Assembly: GCA_029560875.1 (NCBI GenBank)
Contig: JAKQKB010000178.1
Location: 45,387 to 109,386, forward strand
Origin: Bacteroidota bacterium
GTDB lineage: Bacteria; Bacteroidota; Bacteroidia; Bacteroidales; Tenuifilaceae
Direction of reading: 5' to 3'
Length of the DNA stretch: 64,000 bases
A program made the translations under genes and the position numbers. Positions 44,819-52,778 of the stretch are shown here, piece after piece (within the stretch, counting starts at the first letter, position 1; each line of letters begins with the position of its first letter). The notes under the pieces were generated by a model. It was not told the origin of the DNA, did no database searches, and was given only the letters and a program-made list of their open reading frames with translations.

Positions 44819-45172
44819 CTATAAATATTGTGGAGGTCCCCTTTTTATGGGGTTAATCAGAAAAATGTCAGTTAAAGGAATGTCAACACAGAATTTCCGC
44901 CAACAGTTCAAAATAACAAAATGGCGGGGTGCTTGGGCTGATGCTAAAAAATCATCGAAAAACTTGTGATAATGGTAGGCCTTAGCAACTTTTGTTTTGC
45001 TGGTCTTGTACTCAATAACTTTAGCCTTTGTATCAGATTCGTTGGTTTTGGTGTTTTTGGCAGTGGCATTACCAACAAATATCCACGCAAAAAGTATTGC
45101 GAGAATATAGGGGAGAATGCTACACGAAAAACCAACAAAAAACATAAAGGCAGAATGAAAATTCAGGTGCAA
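44819..45172 (-). CDS. Hypothetical single-pass membrane protein upstream of the HmuR-like receptor
   Basis: A 117-residue protein with one membrane helix (about 10-33), a Lys/Thr/Asp-rich middle, and a C-terminal half rich in aromatic residues, His and Cys (a His-Tyr-His-Lys-Phe-Phe-Asp-Asp pattern, then Cys at about 92 and 96 and an Arg-Gly-Pro-Pro tail). I do not recognise it. Position upstream of the heme receptor hints at a metal- or heme-related role, but no family supports this. The palindrome at 44752 separates it from the receptor. Confidence 0.45.
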   Translation of the reverse strand: MHLNFHSAFMFFVGFSCSILPYILAILFAWIFVGNATAKNTKTNESDTKAKVIEYKTSKTKVAKAYHYHKFFDDFLASAQAPRHFVILNCWRKFCVDIPLTDIFLINPIKRGPPQYL

Positions 45173-45211
45173 ATATAAACTTTAACACCTAAATAAATGG
45201 AGAAGTAATGG

Positions 45212-45646
45212 TTATCTATTAAATTTTTTCTCGGTGTATCGTTTAAAATTAACAAGAATAGAGTGCCAACCATCTCTTTGTAAATCTATTGAGTTCTCAC
45301 TTTCGGCTTCAAATATTTCAGTTACTATGGTATGGTTGTTAATTAACAAAAACTCTACTTTGACTTTTCTTCCATCATCAATTGTATATTCAATTACTTT
45401 ATTTGGGATTACATTGAAGTATGTTCCTGTAAAATCAAACCCGAAACTACCATCTTTCGCCTCCATTCTATAATTAAATGATCCGCCAATTCGCAAATCA
45501 TTAATTGCGGATGTAGTATGCCAATCGTCCGATGCGTTATTCCATTGAGAAATATCCTCTGGTGTAGTCCAGCATTTCCAAACAAAATCAATTGGCGCAT
45601 CAATACTCAACGTTAACGTTATAGTAACTTTATCATTTAATTCCAT
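45212..45646 (-). CDS. SRPBCC-family protein (AHSA1-like START/Bet v1 fold)
   Basis: A 144-residue protein of the SRPBCC superfamily, close to the AHSA1/activator of Hsp90 ATPase group, with DAPIDFVWKCWTTPEDISQWN near the N-terminus and the FDFTGTYFNVIPN and VIEYTID strands. It should bind a hydrophobic ligand; no more can be said. I choose the ATG at 45646; the upstream ATG at 45667 overlaps the preceding VOC gene by 14 bases. Confidence 0.82.
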   Translation of the reverse strand: MELNDKVTITLTLSIDAPIDFVWKCWTTPEDISQWNNASDDWHTTSAINDLRIGGSFNYRMEAKDGSFGFDFTGTYFNVIPNKVIEYTIDDGRKVKVEFLLINNHTIVTEIFEAESENSIDLQRDGWHSILVNFKRYTEKKFNR

Positions 45647-45653
45647 AGCATAA

Positions 45654-46097
45654 TTACTTTTCCACACAATTGAACATCCAATTTACTCCAAATCTATCAG
45701 TACAGCTACCATACAATGCACCCCAAAACATATCTTGAAGTTCCATCGTAACTGTTCCCTTATCGGATAAAGCCTTGAATAAACGTTTTGTCTCCTCACG
45801 TGTATCGGGCTCAAGGTTGATGTAAATGTTATTACCAAAATTCACCTTAAATCCCATGGATTCTGGTGCATCGGTTCCCATTAACTTGTGACCTCCAAGA
45901 ATTGGTAACTCTATGTGCATAATTAGGTTTTTGTCCTCCTCGGCCAAAGGGGGCATTCCTTCGGTTGCAGGTATATCGCTAAAACGAGCAACGCCTCCGC
46001 CTGAGAACTCTCCACCAAACACCGATTTGTAAAAATTGAACGCTTCCTCAGTATTTCTTTGAAAGTTGAGGTATGTACTAACCTGTGCCATAACCAT
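45654..46097 (-). CDS. VOC-family protein (PhnB/glyoxalase-like)
   Basis: A 147-residue vicinal-oxygen-chelate protein of the PhnB/DUF1428-like group: STYLNFQRNTEEAFNFYKSVFGGEF at the start, then FMHIELPILGGHKLMGTDAPE-type strands, and a C-terminal FWGALYGSCTDRFGVNWMFN. Metal ligands of typical glyoxalases are not all conserved, so catalytic activity is not assured. Start at 46097 is preferred over 46142 because the extra 15 residues are unlike the family. The SRPBCC gene follows closely on the same strand. Confidence 0.85.
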   Translation of the reverse strand: MVMAQVSTYLNFQRNTEEAFNFYKSVFGGEFSGGGVARFSDIPATEGMPPLAEEDKNLIMHIELPILGGHKLMGTDAPESMGFKVNFGNNIYINLEPDTREETKRLFKALSDKGTVTMELQDMFWGALYGSCTDRFGVNWMFNCVEK

Positions 46098-46168
46098 TAT
46101 TTTTTTGTTTATACTTATTGATAAACAAAAGTTCAAAACCATTGTTCGGACAAGACTTTTAAGGCATA

Positions 46169-47212
46169 TTATGTTTTATACCTATACCTTCTCCAGAATG
46201 GAAGTTTGGTTAATGATGTGTATGTGATAAGAAAATTGATGAATTTGAATCGAAGTAGAAAATGAAGAATTCTATACCCAAAGAATACAATGGTAAATCC
46301 AAGTATAATCTGCAATATGGTATAGATTGTGTTAATGTATTTTGATAACTCTGCACTCAAAACTCCATTGTTTGTCAATAGGTTAATAATAAGCATTGGC
46401 AAAAGAAAGAATGCTGCCCACCACACTAAAAAACTAAAACCGTGTGCAGTTTCAATGGCTCCTTGCTTGCAAGTGTTCATACAATGCATACAGCTCTCGC
46501 AACTAAACTTCCAGTAAGGACGATTATCCACCATATCAATTGCCTTTACTGCACATTGTTTAGCACATATACCGCACGAATTACACTTGTTGGATGCAAA
46601 GAATGTTTTAGCAATCATAAAACGACCCATAAAGTAGTACGGAATGGCTATTGGAGCCACCATTATATCGAGTGGGAAAAAAGCAAGCCAACGATAATCG
46701 GTTTTTCCATTAATCAATTTATTCGCAAACCTATGGCTAATTCTTTCGCATCGAGCAGTAATGGATTGGGTGACTTTTTTTCTAAGTCCTGGATGCAGCG
46801 ATATCCAGTTCGACGGCATATCCATTGGTCGGATGTTTACGCATCGGTACCCTTTCAATCGAAGAATGAGTGCTGGCAAAAACAGCGCAATTCCGCTTAA
46901 TCCGGGCATAAAAACTTTATAGAGTTTCATCCCAGCCTGCGTGTTTAACACAAAGAATTTGGCCTTCACGGTTTTGGGAAACTTTGCAATAAAATCGAGT
47001 ACTACTGGAGGAGCATTGAATCCGTGAGTAGGGTAACAAAAACCAACGAGAGTATTGGAATTTATTGTCGACACATCTGGAGTTAGTCCTTTTTTAATCT
47101 CGATGATTTGCGTTGGAATGCTTTTTTCTTGGAAAGTTTCATTTATCCAATTAGCAACTGCTTTAGCGTTTCCAGTGCCCGAAAAGTAAAATATGACAAG
47201 GTTTTTATACAT
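46169..47212 (-). CDS. EFR1-family protein: flavodoxin fold plus two 4Fe-4S clusters
   Basis: A 347-residue protein of the EFR1 (flavodoxin-ferredoxin) type. The flavodoxin part (about 1-170) begins with the FMN phosphate loop FSGTGNAKA (about 10-18). A bacterial-type ferredoxin (about 205-255) has two CX2CX2CX3C motifs: Cys210, 213, 216, 220 and Cys238, 241, 244, 248. The C-terminus (about 265-325) has two membrane helices, so the protein is membrane-tethered. It probably transfers electrons, partner unknown. Confidence 0.88.
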   Translation of the reverse strand: MYKNLVIFYFSGTGNAKAVANWINETFQEKSIPTQIIEIKKGLTPDVSTINSNTLVGFCYPTHGFNAPPVVLDFIAKFPKTVKAKFFVLNTQAGMKLYKVFMPGLSGIALFLPALILRLKGYRCVNIRPMDMPSNWISLHPGLRKKVTQSITARCERISHRFANKLINGKTDYRWLAFFPLDIMVAPIAIPYYFMGRFMIAKTFFASNKCNSCGICAKQCAVKAIDMVDNRPYWKFSCESCMHCMNTCKQGAIETAHGFSFLVWWAAFFLLPMLIINLLTNNGVLSAELSKYINTIYTILQIILGFTIVFFGYRILHFLLRFKFINFLITYTSLTKLPFWRRYRYKT

Positions 47213-47228
47213 AACTTCTTATTGTGGA

Positions 47229-48140
47229 TCACTTTCTTAATCTTTGAATTACTGTGGTTTCAAAGTTATAATTTCCAATGCTAAAGTGTTTAACATTAAA
47301 CTTCTTCTTTTCTAAATAATTTTCAATAAAATGTATTGATGGAGCGTAATGAAATTTGCCTCCATTCTTTAATGAGTTTAGAATCTGCATATACTTTTTG
47401 GCGTATTCTAAAAAATTACCATCATTCCGTAAATGGTGATGATAAAAATGGTTAGAGAAACCAAGATTACTAATAATAGTTCCCCATTTCGAAGTGCCGT
47501 AACGATATTCTAACCAATCGGCAAACGATAAAAAAGATTCTGGTTGTACTAATCTATCTATTCCATATGCTTCAATTCCATTACTTCGGAAATACTTAAC
47601 TAGTAAGCCTTGAACACCACAGCCGATATCAAGAACAGGTGAATTAATTTCCGTAATATTAATTTTCAAAATATCAAGTTGAAGTTCAGCACTATATTCT
47701 GCACATGTAATTGGTTCAATTAATTCGTCTTGGTCAACATAGACATCTTGTGCAAAGGAGTTTGTTTTGGTTAACCAGTCTTTTAAATTATTATAGTGGT
47801 TTTCGGCAATTATCTCTATAGGTTTACTTTGATTCTTAATTGTAGTAAAAAGGTCAGAGTATAGATTTCTTAAATTCTTTTTAGCCTCGCTATTAAAGGA
47901 AAAGTATTGATTTATCCTGCAGAACTCTCGTAAGCACTTATCAGTTGTATAATCGATAATCAACCTTTCTGTTTCCTTATCAATTAATGATAACCCTTGA
48001 ATAGATTTTACGGTATCTTCAATAAACTTCATCGAATTCAAGGATTCGATATTAAATAGATTTTTTCCCCTATTGAAGTCAATTTGTTTGTCGATTCGTT
48101 TCCGTAAATTATCCATTAAATGATGAAATACATTTAACAA
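47229..48140 (-). CDS. SAM-dependent methyltransferase-like protein
   Basis: A 303-residue protein with a class I methyltransferase core (SAM loop LDIGCGVQG at about 174-182) and a helical N-terminal region (1-130) which is not a standard catalytic module. The post-motif AYGIDRL matches motif II. The substrate is unknown. A second ATG at 48116 (residue 9) is an alternative start. It starts 5 bases after the stop of the upstream membrane protein, suggesting co-transcription. Confidence 0.7.
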   Translation of the reverse strand: MLNVFHHLMDNLRKRIDKQIDFNRGKNLFNIESLNSMKFIEDTVKSIQGLSLIDKETERLIIDYTTDKCLREFCRINQYFSFNSEAKKNLRNLYSDLFTTIKNQSKPIEIIAENHYNNLKDWLTKTNSFAQDVYVDQDELIEPITCAEYSAELQLDILKINITEINSPVLDIGCGVQGLLVKYFRSNGIEAYGIDRLVQPESFLSFADWLEYRYGTSKWGTIISNLGFSNHFYHHHLRNDGNFLEYAKKYMQILNSLKNGGKFHYAPSIHFIENYLEKKKFNVKHFSIGNYNFETTVIQRLRK

Positions 48141-48145
48141 TAAAT

Positions 48146-48601
48146 CTATAGTTTTTCGATATGTAAACCTAACGATAACTTTTCAATTTCAGCATTAACT
48201 TTTTCAAGGGTTTCTGCTTTAAATAGAGGTATAACTTCTTTTTTCGATTCAAAAAGATATATTCTATAGTTCTTATCAGCAGTGTCAAGGGTTCTATTCC
48301 CTTTGCTATAGGTTCGCCAGGCCAAATTTGTTTTTTTAATTCCCAACTTCATTCCCGATGAAATTGGAATCCAATTTCCAACGCTAAAAATACCGAAAAG
48401 GTTGGTCGATAATTTTAATTTTCTATTATCAAAATCAATATGCACAAGTGTTCCCGTGAATCCAACAAATGCTCCTAGTAAAATTAACGCAATGCCTGCA
48501 AAGGAATAAAACAGAACATAAATTCCAACCATAAATATGGTTACCCCAGCAATTGTGCCAACAGGGCCAAAGGTTTTGTCGAGTTTGTAGTGTTTTATCA
48601 T
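48146..48601 (-). CDS. Small two-helix membrane protein, unknown function
   Basis: A 151-residue protein with two membrane helices (about 13-32 and 35-55) near the N-terminus, followed by a soluble Lys/Ser/Thr-rich domain. No family is recognised. It is the first gene of a probable pair with the methyltransferase-like gene. Confidence 0.55.
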   Translation of the reverse strand: MIKHYKLDKTFGPVGTIAGVTIFMVGIYVLFYSFAGIALILLGAFVGFTGTLVHIDFDNRKLKLSTNLFGIFSVGNWIPISSGMKLGIKKTNLAWRTYSKGNRTLDTADKNYRIYLFESKKEVIPLFKAETLEKVNAEIEKLSLGLHIEKL

Positions 48602-48650
48602 AAGGCAATACTTTCAGTATTTTTAAGAAAGATAACAAACTTTTGAGAGT

Positions 48651-48675
48651 AAAAAAAGCACCTAATAGGTGCTTT
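48651..48675 (-). terminator. Intrinsic terminator of the methylglyoxal synthase gene
   Basis: A 9-bp perfect stem (48655-48663 with 48667-48675) with a 3-base loop and seven T on the minus strand, between mgsA and the downstream membrane protein. Confidence 0.85.
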
Positions 48676-48731
48676 ACAATATGAATGTGTTCTTTTGTAA
48701 CTTATCACTCAATTCAAGTCCCTTGTTACCT

Positions 48732-49196
48732 CTAAATGCTCCTATTAATATACTTACTGTAATCCTTCAATTTTGGGTTGTACTCTTGTTCAATTAGTGG
48801 AGAACTAATCATAAAATCGGCAGTGGAACGGTTTGTTGCAGTTGGGATGTTGTAAACTGTTGCAATACGAAGCAATGCCTTTACATCCACATCGTGAGGT
48901 TGTGCTTGCATTGGATCCCAGAAGAATATTAGAATATCTATTTTTCCTTCGGAAATATATGCACCAAGTTGCTGGTCACCACCAAGTGGCCCCGATTTAA
49001 GTCGGGTTAGTTGTAAATGATCTTCGGCGTGTTTTCCAACTTTAGCAGTCAAGGCCTCTTCAACCAAACGCCCTGTTGTGCCTGTACAAATCAATTTATG
49101 CTTAAGCAGTTTTTCCCAATTCCATTCCACCCACTCAACCATATCGGCTTTGCGGTTATCGTGTGCCACAAGGGCAATAGTTTTATACTTATTCAC
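48732..49196 (-). CDS. mgsA: Methylglyoxal synthase
   Basis: A 154-residue MgsA. The start KTIALVAHDNRKADMVEWVEW, the phosphate-binding TGTTGRL loop (about 38-44), the GPLGGDQQLGA segment with the catalytic Asp, and FFWDPM are diagnostic. It converts dihydroxyacetone phosphate to methylglyoxal, bypassing lower glycolysis under phosphate limitation. It is free-standing, with terminator at 48651 and divergent from the MFS gene. A TATTTTTG -7 box candidate lies at 49220-49227 on the gene strand. Confidence 0.96.
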   Translation of the reverse strand: MNKYKTIALVAHDNRKADMVEWVEWNWEKLLKHKLICTGTTGRLVEEALTAKVGKHAEDHLQLTRLKSGPLGGDQQLGAYISEGKIDILIFFWDPMQAQPHDVDVKALLRIATVYNIPTATNRSTADFMISSPLIEQEYNPKLKDYSKYINRSI

Positions 49197-49398
49197 TTTA
49201 TCAACATTTTAATTCATCACAAAAATAACAATTATAATAAACATCAGTATTTAGTAAATTGTTAAGAAATTATAAGAGATGTATTGCGACTTAAAGTACA
49301 AATCCTAACTCTTTAAAAAAGTCATTTTACATTAAACTTTTGGATGTACTGTTACTCCAACTGCTAAATAAATTCTTCGGATTTGCGAAAAAATCCAT

Positions 49399-49406
49399 TA
49401 GCTTTG
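49399..49406 (+). promoter_or_regulatory. Candidate -7 promoter box for the MFS exporter
   Basis: TAGCTTTG matches TAnnTTTG, 17 bases before the start at 49423. No correctly spaced TTG is seen. Confidence 0.4.
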
Positions 49407-49422
49407 CAGTGATTTTGAAGTT

Positions 49423-50682
49423 ATGTTTCGATACCTCGATATAAATTCGTATTTTCAGAAAGTTGGATTTGCTTTTCGTGCCTTGAAAAGTCCAAACTTT
49501 AAGTTGTTCTTTTATGGTCAAATTGTATCGTTGCTAGGTACATTTATTCAGAACCTTGCGCTTGGTTGGCTTATATATAGGTTAACAGACTCTCCTTTCC
49601 TTTTAGGTGTTATTGGTTTTGCTGGTCAAATACCTTCGTTAGTTTTAACTCCTTTTGCGGGTGTTTTTGCTGATAGATTGAATAGACGCAAAGTTCTTAT
49701 TACCACGCAGGCAATATCTATGGTAATGGCCTTTCTGTTGACTTTTCTTTTCTTTACTGACAGAATTGAAATTTGGCATATCATTGCCATATCCATTGTG
49801 AATGGAATGTCTCTTGCATTCGATACACCTTTCCGACATGCATTTCTTGTCGAAATGGTTGGTAATAAGGATTTACTACCCAATGCTATTGCATTGAATT
49901 CAACGTTAATTAATTCTGCCCGTTTTGTTGGGCCAACTGTTGGTGGATTTCTGATAGCTTGGTTTGGCGAAGGGTATTGCTTTTTAATTAATGGAGTGAG
50001 CTTTTTAGCGGTTATTGGATCGCTAATGGCAATGAAGGTTATACCCTTGAACAAGGGAAAGCATCGAGGGTCTATAATGTTCGAAATGGTTGAGGGTTTT
50101 AAATATTCATTTAACTTTAAACCAATTCGGTACTTAATACTTTTTGTAGTAGCAATGGGCTTTTTTGGACTTCCATTTCAGGTTTTTTTACCAGTATTTG
50201 CAAAGGATATTCTGCATGGCGATTCGCAAATGTTGGGTTATCTTACTGGTTCAATGGGAGCCGGTGCACTGTTGGGCGCTTTTTACCTTGCCTCCCAAAA
50301 AGGTGTTTCTGGAATTCCAAAATCAATACTTTACACGTCGTTTGCAGCAAGTTTTGGGTTGATTGCATTCTCTCTATCAAACAATCCTATACTCTCAATT
50401 ATACTTATTTTCTTTACAGGCTTTGGCATGATAGCCCAGTTTGCGGCTACTAACACACTTCTACAACATATTGTTGACGACGATAAGCGTGGACGCGTTG
50501 TGGCACTGTATGGAATGTCTTTTATGGGAATTACGCCTCTGGGCAGTTTACTGCTAGGCTCAATAAGCCCGTGGGTAGGAGTGCAAATTACTCTGGTTGC
50601 ATCGGGTGTGTTTTGTCTGCTTGCTGCACTTATTTATGCCAAACGATTACCAATCATTAGAAAAGAAGTTAGCGAAAATTAA
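49423..50682 (+). CDS. MFS transporter (MFS_3/EntS-like exporter family)
   Basis: A 419-residue 12-helix major facilitator. The start FRALKSPNFKLFFYGQIVSLLGTF, the PFAGVFADRLNRRKVL loop between helices 2 and 3, and the FDTPFRHAF segment are typical of the enterobactin exporter-like MFS_3 group. Substrate unknown. The stop overlaps the beginning of a short dispersed repeat (50681-50720). The RiPP cluster starts about 130 bases later. Confidence 0.9.
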   Translation: MFRYLDINSYFQKVGFAFRALKSPNFKLFFYGQIVSLLGTFIQNLALGWLIYRLTDSPFLLGVIGFAGQIPSLVLTPFAGVFADRLNRRKVLITTQAISMVMAFLLTFLFFTDRIEIWHIIAISIVNGMSLAFDTPFRHAFLVEMVGNKDLLPNAIALNSTLINSARFVGPTVGGFLIAWFGEGYCFLINGVSFLAVIGSLMAMKVIPLNKGKHRGSIMFEMVEGFKYSFNFKPIRYLILFVVAMGFFGLPFQVFLPVFAKDILHGDSQMLGYLTGSMGAGALLGAFYLASQKGVSGIPKSILYTSFAASFGLIAFSLSNNPILSIILIFFTGFGMIAQFAATNTLLQHIVDDDKRGRVVALYGMSFMGITPLGSLLLGSISPWVGVQITLVASGVFCLLAALIYAKRLPIIRKEVSEN

Positions 50683-50720
50683 TCTGTGAAAACCTGTCTA
50701 ATCCGTGTCATCTGTGTTCT
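50681..50720. repeat. Dispersed ATCTGTG-type repeat element
   Basis: Three loosely spaced copies of an ATC(T/C)GTG core (near 50682, 50701 and 50710) form a short direct-repeat tract that resembles intergenic repeats seen in other Bacteroidota and unrelated genomes. It lies between the MFS gene and the RiPP cluster. Confidence 0.4.
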
Positions 50721-50764
50721 ATTATTTTTCAAAACATAGGTAACCATTCCACCCCTATCGGTAT

Positions 50765-50809
50765 TAAACATAAGAACGAGGTAAAATTCCCTCATTAATC
50801 TTATGTTTA
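50765..50809 (+). promoter_or_regulatory. Large stem-loop directly upstream of the HTH gene
   Basis: An 11-bp perfect outer stem (50765-50775 with 50799-50809) contains an inner GAGG/CCTC pair and ends six bases ahead of the ATG at 50816. It could be a 5-prime leader structure or an operator for the HTH protein. Confidence 0.45.
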
Positions 50810-50815
50810 GTTGAT

Positions 50816-51109
50816 ATGAATTTTATTGAATCAAAACGACTTATCGAGTATCTCGATTTTCTTTTACAGCAGGGCAACGCTGGAACTGCACCCGAAATTG
50901 CCGATAAGCTTGGAGTGAGCGAACGCACCGTGCGCAACTATTTTGAACAGTTAGAGAGTATAAAAGTACCCGTGGAGTACAATGCTATACTCAGAACCTG
51001 GAAGTATTCTCGCCCTGGTAGGCTTACCCTTTGCTTTATTGAGGATGAAACTAATAACCTAATTACTGATACCTCAAACTTTCCCCCCCCCCCCATAAGT
51101 ATGTTATAG
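50816..51109 (+). CDS. Small HTH protein at the head of the RiPP cluster, with a C12 tract
   Basis: A 97-residue protein with a DeoR/HTH_11-type helix-turn-helix at about 20-45 (APEIADKLGVSERTVRNYFEQLE) and a short beta tail. Such small HTH proteins often sit beside double-glycine peptide clusters in Bacteroidota, probably as regulators. Near the C-terminus the gene has a run of 12 C (51083-51094) coding Pro-Pro-Pro-Pro. One base more or less changes the reading frame: 11 C stops at once, and 13 C adds a 25-residue tail. Slipped-strand variation or a sequencing artefact are both possible. Confidence 0.75.
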   Translation: MNFIESKRLIEYLDFLLQQGNAGTAPEIADKLGVSERTVRNYFEQLESIKVPVEYNAILRTWKYSRPGRLTLCFIEDETNNLITDTSNFPPPPISML

Positions 51110-51124
51110 AACACAAAATCATTC

Positions 51125-51153
51125 ACAGGTCGGAAGTGTGGCTGCCGACCTGT
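51125..51153 (+). terminator. Hairpin between the HTH gene and the precursor gene
   Basis: A 9-bp perfect GC-rich stem (51125-51133 with 51145-51153), 11-base loop. It could end the HTH transcript. A partial -7 box (TACTTTG, 51159-51165) follows directly and may serve the precursor. Confidence 0.5.
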
Positions 51154-51238
51154 CCGTTTACTTTGTATTAACCAATCCATTAAAGTAAACTGCGCAGGAT
51201 GTATTGTGTTTATTATTAATTTTAAAAACTAGATTAAA

Positions 51239-51439
51239 ATGAAAACATTAAATGAAAATCTTTTGGGTGATTTTAAACTTCAAAATGCAGAGATGAAGTC
51301 TTTAAAAGGAGGATTACCAACTGTTGTTGATGTTATAACAACTTCAGGTAAGCATGGCAACGGTATGTGTGTTAACGATAAGCATACGTTCTATGATAAT
51401 GGTAGAAGTTCTTTTGAATGGGTTTACACTCAGTGTTAG
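51239..51439 (+). CDS. RiPP precursor peptide, double-glycine leader type
   Basis: A 66-residue peptide. Residues 1-25 are a leader with a Leu/Met-rich helix ending MKSLKGG, the natural-product-precursor double-glycine motif of Bacteroidota (TIGR04149-like), so cleavage after Gly25 by the C39 peptidase of the exporter at 55066 is predicted. The 41-residue core (26-66) has two Cys (44 and 66, the last residue), two His, acidic residues at 31, 47, 53 and 60, and several Ser/Thr/Lys that could act as partners in ester or amide crosslinks. It begins the modification genes of the grasp-with-spasm cluster, and its high-expression promoter is not clear. Confidence 0.85.
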   Translation: MKTLNENLLGDFKLQNAEMKSLKGGLPTVVDVITTSGKHGNGMCVNDKHTFYDNGRSSFEWVYTQC

Positions 51440-51538
51440 AGATGTCAAAGTAATTTAAGGAGGCTGTCTGTAAAGTATTTTTATGTCTCTGAGAATTGAA
51501 TATTTGAAAACTTCTAAGATAGGAGTACAAATAAAAAT

Positions 51539-51566
51539 AGGGTGTCTAGGATTTTTTAGACACCCT
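51539..51566 (+). terminator. Hairpin between precursor and modification genes (possible attenuator)
   Basis: A 10-bp perfect stem (51539-51548 with 51557-51566) with an 8-base loop sits in the 143-base gap after the precursor and just before the next gene. No T-run follows, so partial termination or mRNA protection of the precursor transcript is more likely than full termination. Confidence 0.5.
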
Positions 51567-51582
51567 AAATAAAAATTAATAT

Positions 51583-52740
51583 ATGAAAAGGATACAATTA
51601 TTTTTGATATGTTTCTTTGCTTTTAATGCTTTTGGTCAGTCTCAAGAAAGTTTTATTAATTATCATAATTCAGTCAATAAAATTGAAATTTTTGTTCGGA
51701 AGCAACTATATTCGGAAGCAATTTCTATGTATGAACAATTACAAAAGGAATATCCGCGCTTTTTTTACAAGGATTTACACAATTTGAGTATCTGCTACTT
51801 AAAGGTTGAAAAATTAGACAGCGCAATTAGTATTGCTCGCCGATTGGTTCTTCAAGGCTACACTTTTGATGATTTTTATAAATACAATGAGTATAATTGT
51901 ATTACTAATAACCCCTTGTGGGGTAATTTTTTAGCCACCTATCCTAGGTTACGTTTTGAATACGAAAAGACGATTGATCATACATTCGTTGATATGGTTA
52001 ATAGGGCTATAGCGTTTGACCAGCAGTATCAGGATAGCAGTGATGCAAAACGAGATTCTGTTTACTACTATCAGGGAGTAAACCTGTTCAATTATATGTT
52101 TAAGCATGGTTTCCCCAATTTCTACTTAAACAGAGAGAATGTAAACGCAAATCGTTTGATGGGTATGCTTAGGCATTTCTTTTATATGTCTCAGATTTTG
52201 GAGAATGATCCCGATTTATCTATTACCAAGCCATATTCTAATATGGTTATTGATAAAAAATATGAAGAATTATTATATAATGCAATTGTTGAAGGGAAAT
52301 TACCTCCATCAATCTTTGTTGATATAATGTATCGATTTGATAGTAGCCCTTATGGTTTTCTTGGAATTACTTTCGATTTCGATAAAGAGATTACTTATAT
52401 CGATTTAAGTTTGGGCAGTAGTTCAACTGTTGAGGATATAAACTTAAAGCGAAGATCTATAGGTTTGTTTGAGATTGATACGCTATCATCTGCTAATGTA
52501 GAGGGGACATGGTACGGTCAGGTTTCGGTTAGGGAAATGAAGGAGGCTATGCTGAATTGTGATACTTGTAATACTGTTTATGATTATTTTGATGTTGCAA
52601 GGCCAATTAGGGAGAAAATACAATTTTCTTATGAGAATAAGGAGTTATCCAGTTTTATTTTAAATTATGATCCTGCAAATCTTAACCATGCTCAGATGAA
52701 AAATTCTACAAAATATATGAAAAATCTAAAAAAGAAATAG
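51583..52740 (+). CDS. Secreted TPR-like protein within the RiPP cluster
   Basis: A 385-residue protein with a signal peptide (1-18, ending Ala-Phe-Gly) and TPR-like helical repeats in the first 130 residues. A longer helical-and-beta C-terminal half carries a Cys-Asp-Thr-Cys pair at about 325-328. No catalytic motif is recognised. Its place between the precursor and the ligase, in the same strand and within a few bases of the next genes, suggests a role in the peptide's fate: immunity, periplasmic handling, or a receptor. The function is unknown. Confidence 0.65.
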   Translation: MKRIQLFLICFFAFNAFGQSQESFINYHNSVNKIEIFVRKQLYSEAISMYEQLQKEYPRFFYKDLHNLSICYLKVEKLDSAISIARRLVLQGYTFDDFYKYNEYNCITNNPLWGNFLATYPRLRFEYEKTIDHTFVDMVNRAIAFDQQYQDSSDAKRDSVYYYQGVNLFNYMFKHGFPNFYLNRENVNANRLMGMLRHFFYMSQILENDPDLSITKPYSNMVIDKKYEELLYNAIVEGKLPPSIFVDIMYRFDSSPYGFLGITFDFDKEITYIDLSLGSSSTVEDINLKRRSIGLFEIDTLSSANVEGTWYGQVSVREMKEAMLNCDTCNTVYDYFDVARPIREKIQFSYENKELSSFILNYDPANLNHAQMKNSTKYMKNLKKK

Positions 52741-52778
52741 CATGAAATTGTTAATCATTCCAAATTATTCCGCTGTAA

